In this document: in pieces, positions 59,960 to 64,000 of the stretch
How positions within the stretch are numbered: the stretch's first letter is position 1
Layout: each line of letters starts with the position of its first letter
Assembly: GCF_000485595.1 (NCBI RefSeq)
Contig: NW_014577308.1
Coordinates: forward strand, 282,834 to 346,833
Direction of reading: 5' to 3'
Length of the DNA stretch: 64,000 nucleotides
From: Priapulus caudatus
Lineage: Eukaryota > Priapulida > Priapulimorpha > Priapulimorphida > Priapulidae
Notes under the pieces: model-generated
Databases searched by the model: none
Told to the model about the DNA's origin: nothing
What the model saw: only the letters and a program-made list of their open reading frames with translations
Translations under genes and position numbers: made by a program

Positions 59960-60660
59960 TCTCTGAAAACCATACGCGTGTGACAGCGTGCGGGTACCGA
60001 TGCTCCCAGAAGTCAGCGTTGAAGAGCACGTACAGCACGCACACGGGAGAGAAACTCGTACGCGTGCGATGTATGTGAGTACAGGTGTTCTAAGCTGACA
60101 CATCTCCAGACACACACGCGCACACGCACACGGGAAAGAAACCGTACGCGTGCGACATATGCGCTCCGCCTACACTACCTCCGGGCACCTCAAGACGCAC
60201 TTTTTCACGGCACAGCGGGAGAGAAACTTAGCGTGCGACGCGTGCGAGTACAGGACGAACGACCGCGGCACCCTGAAAAAGCATATGCGACGCGACACGG
60301 AGAGAACCGTATGCGTGCGATGTATGTGAGTACAGGTGTTTGCAGCGGGTGAGTCTCCAGACAGCCACGCGCTCACGCACACGGGAGAGAAACCGGTACG
60401 CATGCGACATATGCGGTCCCGCCTAACCACACTCGTAGCAGCCTCAAGATGCACTTTCTCACGCACACGGGAGAGAACCCTTACGCGCTGCGATGCGTGC
60501 GAGTACAGGACTTGCCCTCCGCTACAGCCTGAAGAGGACGCGCCGTACGCACTGACGGGAGAGAAACCAGTAGGCGTGTGACATCCTGCTCTTTCAGGGC
60601 TTATCGCTCGGCGCTCTCTCACACAATGCGCACACAATCGCACGAGAAAGGCCACGTACA
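59960..60660 (+). pseudogene. Tandem C2H2 finger cluster with TGEKP linkers, frame-broken
   Basis: At least seven linkers of the CACACGGGAGAGAAACC type (encoding HTGEKP) recur about every 78-91 bp, close to the 84-bp C2H2 period. Fragments between them read YRCSQKSALK, CEYRC, CDIC, CDACEYR and LKTHF. Frame shifts occur in nearly every unit, so no product can be read. It differs from the gene at 4.6-18.5 kb, which lacks TGEKP linkers. Could be a decayed polyzinc-finger gene, or an intact one with sequencing indels. Confidence 0.85.
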
Positions 60661-60779
60661 ATCATCGTGAGTGATGTGATTGGACTGGTAAACAGCTATT
60701 TGCGTCAGACGTTAAACGTGTGATACGGATGCACTCTCTCACAGCTAGACTCTAGAGACGTTCACGCTCATACACAAGA

Positions 60780-62600
60780 GAGAAAATCCTAAGCCCCTCA
60801 ACCAGTTCTCCCCGCTCTCTGCCCTTCCTCCTGCGTCCCTCTCTCTCTCTCTCAGGTCGCTCGCTCTCCCGCTTCCTCCTTCTGCTCCTGCGCTCCTCTC
60901 TCTCTTACTCGTGATTACCAGTGAACGTGAGGTTAGTGTTGGATGTCAATTCAAACACAGCCCACCACGTAACATGTTGTCGCTCCTCCTTTGCCTTTTC
61001 TCTCTCCCTCTCTCTCGCTCTCTCTTCTCTGCCTCGGCTTCTCTCCCTTTCTTCTCTCTCTCCCTCCTCCGCCTTCTTCCTCGCCTTATCCTTTCACTCT
61101 CTACTCCTGCTTAACCAGTGAGTAGGGTGAGTGTAAGTGGCTGGATGCTCATCTAACACTCAGCCGCCCTGATGCAGTTCTGCCTGACCTGCCTCTCCTC
61201 TCGCCTCATCCTCTCTCATCCCTCATCCATCTGTCTCTCTCTCCTTTCTCTCTCCGCTGCCCTCGCCCCTTCCTCCTCCCACCGCTCCATTCTCCTTCCT
61301 CCCTACCTCTGCTTACGGCAGTGAGAACGTGAGTGTAGTGGGTGGATGTCTATTCAACACCAACGGCGCTTCGACAGTTATCTTCGCTCCTCTCGTCTCT
61401 TCCTCTCCTCTCTCTCTCGCTCTTCTCTCTTCCCTTCTCCTCTCTCTCGCTCCCCCCTCCTCCTCCGCGCTCCCTTCCTTCTCTGCTCTACTCCTGCTTA
61501 CGCAGTAGAGAACGTGCGTGTAGTGGTGTTGTCATTCAACACTAGCCGCTCTAACCAGTTCTCGCTCTCCTGCCTCTCTCTCCTCTCTGCTCTCTGTTGC
61601 TCCTCTCTCCCACTCTCCTCCCGTCCCTTTGCCTCTCGGCGCTCGCCTCCCTTCCTCTCTACTCCTGTTACGTCGAGGAGAAGTGAGTGTAGTGGTGGAT
61701 GTCAATTCAACATCAGCCCTCTAACAGTTTTCTCCTCCTCTCGCTCTCTCCTCTCCTCTCTCTCGCCTCTCCATCTCTCTTCTGCTCTCTCTCTCCTCTC
61801 TCTCGCGTTCTGCCCTCCCTCCCTTCTCCCTTGCCTGCCGCTCCTTCGCTTCGCTCCACCTCGCGCCGCCCTTCCTTCCTCTCTAACTCGTGCTTACTCC
61901 AGTGAGAAACGTGAGTGTAAGTGGTGGTTGTCATTCACACCACCATGTCCTCTACACAGTTCTCCTGCCTCTCTCCTCTCCGCTCGTCCTTCTCTCCTGC
62001 TGTCTCTCTCTCTCTCTCTCCCCACTCTCCTGCTCCCTGCCCTTCTTCCCTCTCGCGCTCCTTCCTTCCGTACTCGCTACTCCGTGCTTACCAGTGAGAA
62101 GCGTTGGTGAGTGTGTGGTGGTGTCATTCACAGCTTAGGCCCCTCTAAACAGTTCTCCTTCCTCCTCTCCTGCTCCTCTCTCCTCTTCGTCCCTCTGTCT
62201 CTCCCTGCTCTCTCCCACTCTCCTCCCTCCTTCTTCCTCTCGCGCTGCCTTCCCTTCCTCTCTACTGTGCTTACACAGTGAGAACGTGAAGTGTAGTGGT
62301 GGTTGTCATTCAAGCAACTCAGCCCCGTCTAACAGTTCTTCTCAGGCTCTCCTCTCCCTCTCCTCTCTCTCGCTCCTCCATCTGCTTCTCTCTCTCTGCT
62401 CGACTTCTCTCTCTCGTCGTCTCTCCTACCCTCTTCTCCGTCACTCCCCCCTGCCCGTTCCCCTCGGCGCTCCTTCCTTTTCCGCTTCCCGCGCTCCCTT
62501 CTTCCCTGCCCTAACTCTGCTTACGCAGTGAAGAAACGTGAGTGTAGTGGTGGGATCGTCATTATCAACACAGCCCTTCGAAGCAGTTCTCCAGCTGTCT
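60780..62600 (+). repeat. Pyrimidine-rich satellite, about 9 units of 180-250 bp
   Basis: Each unit has a conserved block (TTAC-CAGTGAGAACGTGAG, TGTAGTGGTGGATGTCATTC, ACAGCCC-CTAACAGTTCTCC) then about 110 bp of CTCTC/CCTCC. Conserved blocks start near 60915, 61107, 61311, 61496, 61667, 61891, 62085, 62267 and 62518. Ser/Leu frames of up to 254 codons across it are composition artefacts. Confidence 0.9.
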
Positions 62601-63835
62601 AGCCTCTCGTCATTGTCGTCGCGTTTTGTTTTTAATTTTGCTTTTGTTTGTCCGATCGCCATCCAGTTTCGTCACAGCCAATTCGTAGGTAGTGCGCCTG
62701 CCTGGCGGTCGGCGCTGGCTGGCGTTTGGTCTGTCGATCAGTGCTCTCATGCTTGTGATCGTGCACAAATGTCAAATATAAAAATTCCCACAAGCGTAGG
62801 CTTTGCCAGGGGGGCAGCACAAAGTCGCACGGGTGCCATGGCAGCGCGCCAGTTTGCTTGTGATTGCTGTCTTAAAAATATCATAAATGACATGTGTACA
62901 TCTAATAAGAATAACTATGTGGTGATGTATATATTCTTTGCAATAAGCAGTAAATAATATAATTACTATCACTATTCTACACCATCAAATGACTAATGTT
63001 TCAGGTCTTAATTTGCACTTGTGGAAGGCCGAATGAGGAGTTTAATTTAATGAGTCTACGTGCTATTTGCTCCCCAATGCGGCACATTTTCCATTTACAT
63101 ACTTTCTTTGAATTATCTTGTATTTTGCCAAGTAACAATTTAAAATTAAATGTATGCGTTTTTAATTTGATAAACTTTCTCATAAGTCTAATAGTCAGTT
63201 CTGTTAACTTTTTGTCTTGTTATTGTGGCAGCAGCGGCGTAGGGGGCGCGCGGTGTACTGTCGTGTTGGGCAGAGGAGCATTTAATCGGCATTATACAGA
63301 AATTATGGCAAATAATACGGCGAAAGAGAGGAGAGAAATCATTAAGACTTGGTAGTAAATACATATTGTGTTTATTATAGATAATTTTTGTTATTGTAGA
63401 CGCTCGAAGTGCCTGTGGATAGAAGTATGATAAGACCTTAATTGTTGGCAATGCAGTCATCAAAATAGGAGACCTCTTGATCAGAATTTGATAACTGCAA
63501 TGGGATAAGAAATATAATATCATACTGGGTTATATATCTATGAATATTAAAAGCGCGATAAATAAACTGTTATATCTTGTTATATCTTCTATGCTATGAC
63601 GTCCCCCGCTAATGCGTGCCGCTTCGAAATTGTTTATTATAGCGTCGTTAGATGGCGGCACGGACAGATGCAAATGGCCTGCACGCTTGTGCAAATGAAA
63701 TGTAGTTTCACGAACTTCTAAAGTGACTGTGCCGAAGAAGAAGTCAAGGTTAATGGCGAATTGATTACTCTGCACGGATGTCATATCGTTAACAACGACA
63801 ACAACAATTTAATTTGCTTTCTGTATCTCTAATAA
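62545..63835. repeat. Inverted repeat, right arm
   Basis: Partner of 54890-56275. On the minus strand it keeps an 84-codon frame (63784 down to 63530) with balanced composition (FAINLDFFFGTVTLEV, ISGGRHSIEDITRYN) whose counterpart in the left arm is broken by indels. I do not recognise the family. Confidence 0.88.
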
Positions 63836-64000
63836 TCACGCCATTTTAGCCAGATTACTGACGCACACTGTATGCCACGGTCCTTCACCGTGACCGTGGT
63901 CAGGTCAGACTAGCTGACTAGTACTGATACTGCTAGACTATAGCCCGATCGCAGGCTGTGCGAACGGAATTGTTCTATACTATTCTAACCGGCTAGCAAG
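63836..64000. other. Right end of window
   Basis: Contains an inverted CCACGGTC / GACCGTGG pair near 63878-63900 and a solo CTATAGCCCG near 63938. No gene. Confidence 0.4.

Noticed and set aside
60170-60661. 163-residue minus-strand frame
   Set aside because: Shadow of the C2H2 finger repeats, whose linkers read on the plus strand.
61346-62110. 254-residue plus-strand Ser/Leu frame
   Set aside because: Runs across the pyrimidine-rich satellite; repeats and composition explain it.

Overview
The window looks like nuclear DNA of a metazoan, most likely a marine invertebrate. The coding signal is spliced eukaryotic genes with GT-AG introns, a polyketide-free set of animal-type C2H2 zinc fingers and an ATP-grasp enzyme, embedded in dense mobile DNA: Ty3/Gypsy elements, LINE relics, hAT-like MITEs with 8-bp target duplications, tRNA-derived SINEs and fold-back elements. 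I cannot name the species. There are no CRISPR arrays, operons or rRNA genes. The sequence also has assembly scars: a run of 25 N (42271-42295), a single N at 49428, and blocks whose differences from sister copies are mostly single-base indels.

Layout. (1) 1-4142 is a near-identical copy of 13227-17368. (2) 4587-18489 is one multi-exon C2H2 zinc-finger gene on the plus strand. I reconstructed nine coding exons whose phases all agree, giving 1113 codons to a TAG at 18487; the same frame then stays open for 102 more codons to 18798. (3) 18.8-30 kb has no gene I can support: dispersed repeats, palindromes, a purine-rich tandem repeat and a broken Gypsy integrase region (27.5-29.95 kb). (4) 30863-45277 is a three-exon, 433-residue ATP-grasp enzyme gene on the plus strand. 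Its first intron holds an hAT-like MITE. Its 12.4-kb second intron holds a SINE, an hAT-like element invaded by a Gypsy element, a second Gypsy fragment, the assembly gap and a LINE relic. A partial duplicate of its last exon follows. (5) 46.5-54.8 kb is repeats and unassigned sequence. (6) 54.89-63.83 kb is an inverted repeat with arms of about 1.3 kb flanking a broken tandem C2H2 finger cluster (59.96-60.66 kb) and a pyrimidine-rich satellite (60.78-62.6 kb).

Most notable signals. A family of tiny near-perfect hairpins (CAAGAG...CTCTTG) carries 7-bp target duplications, and in one case the opposite arm of a larger palindrome preserves the empty site. The zinc-finger gene has a phase-proven GC-AG intron and a single in-frame TAG. 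Copy 1-4142 of the duplication ends exactly at a dispersed-repeat end, carries orphan exons out of phase with the next exon, and is probably a misassembly or a very recent duplication. A SINE family carries telomere-like TTAGGG tails.
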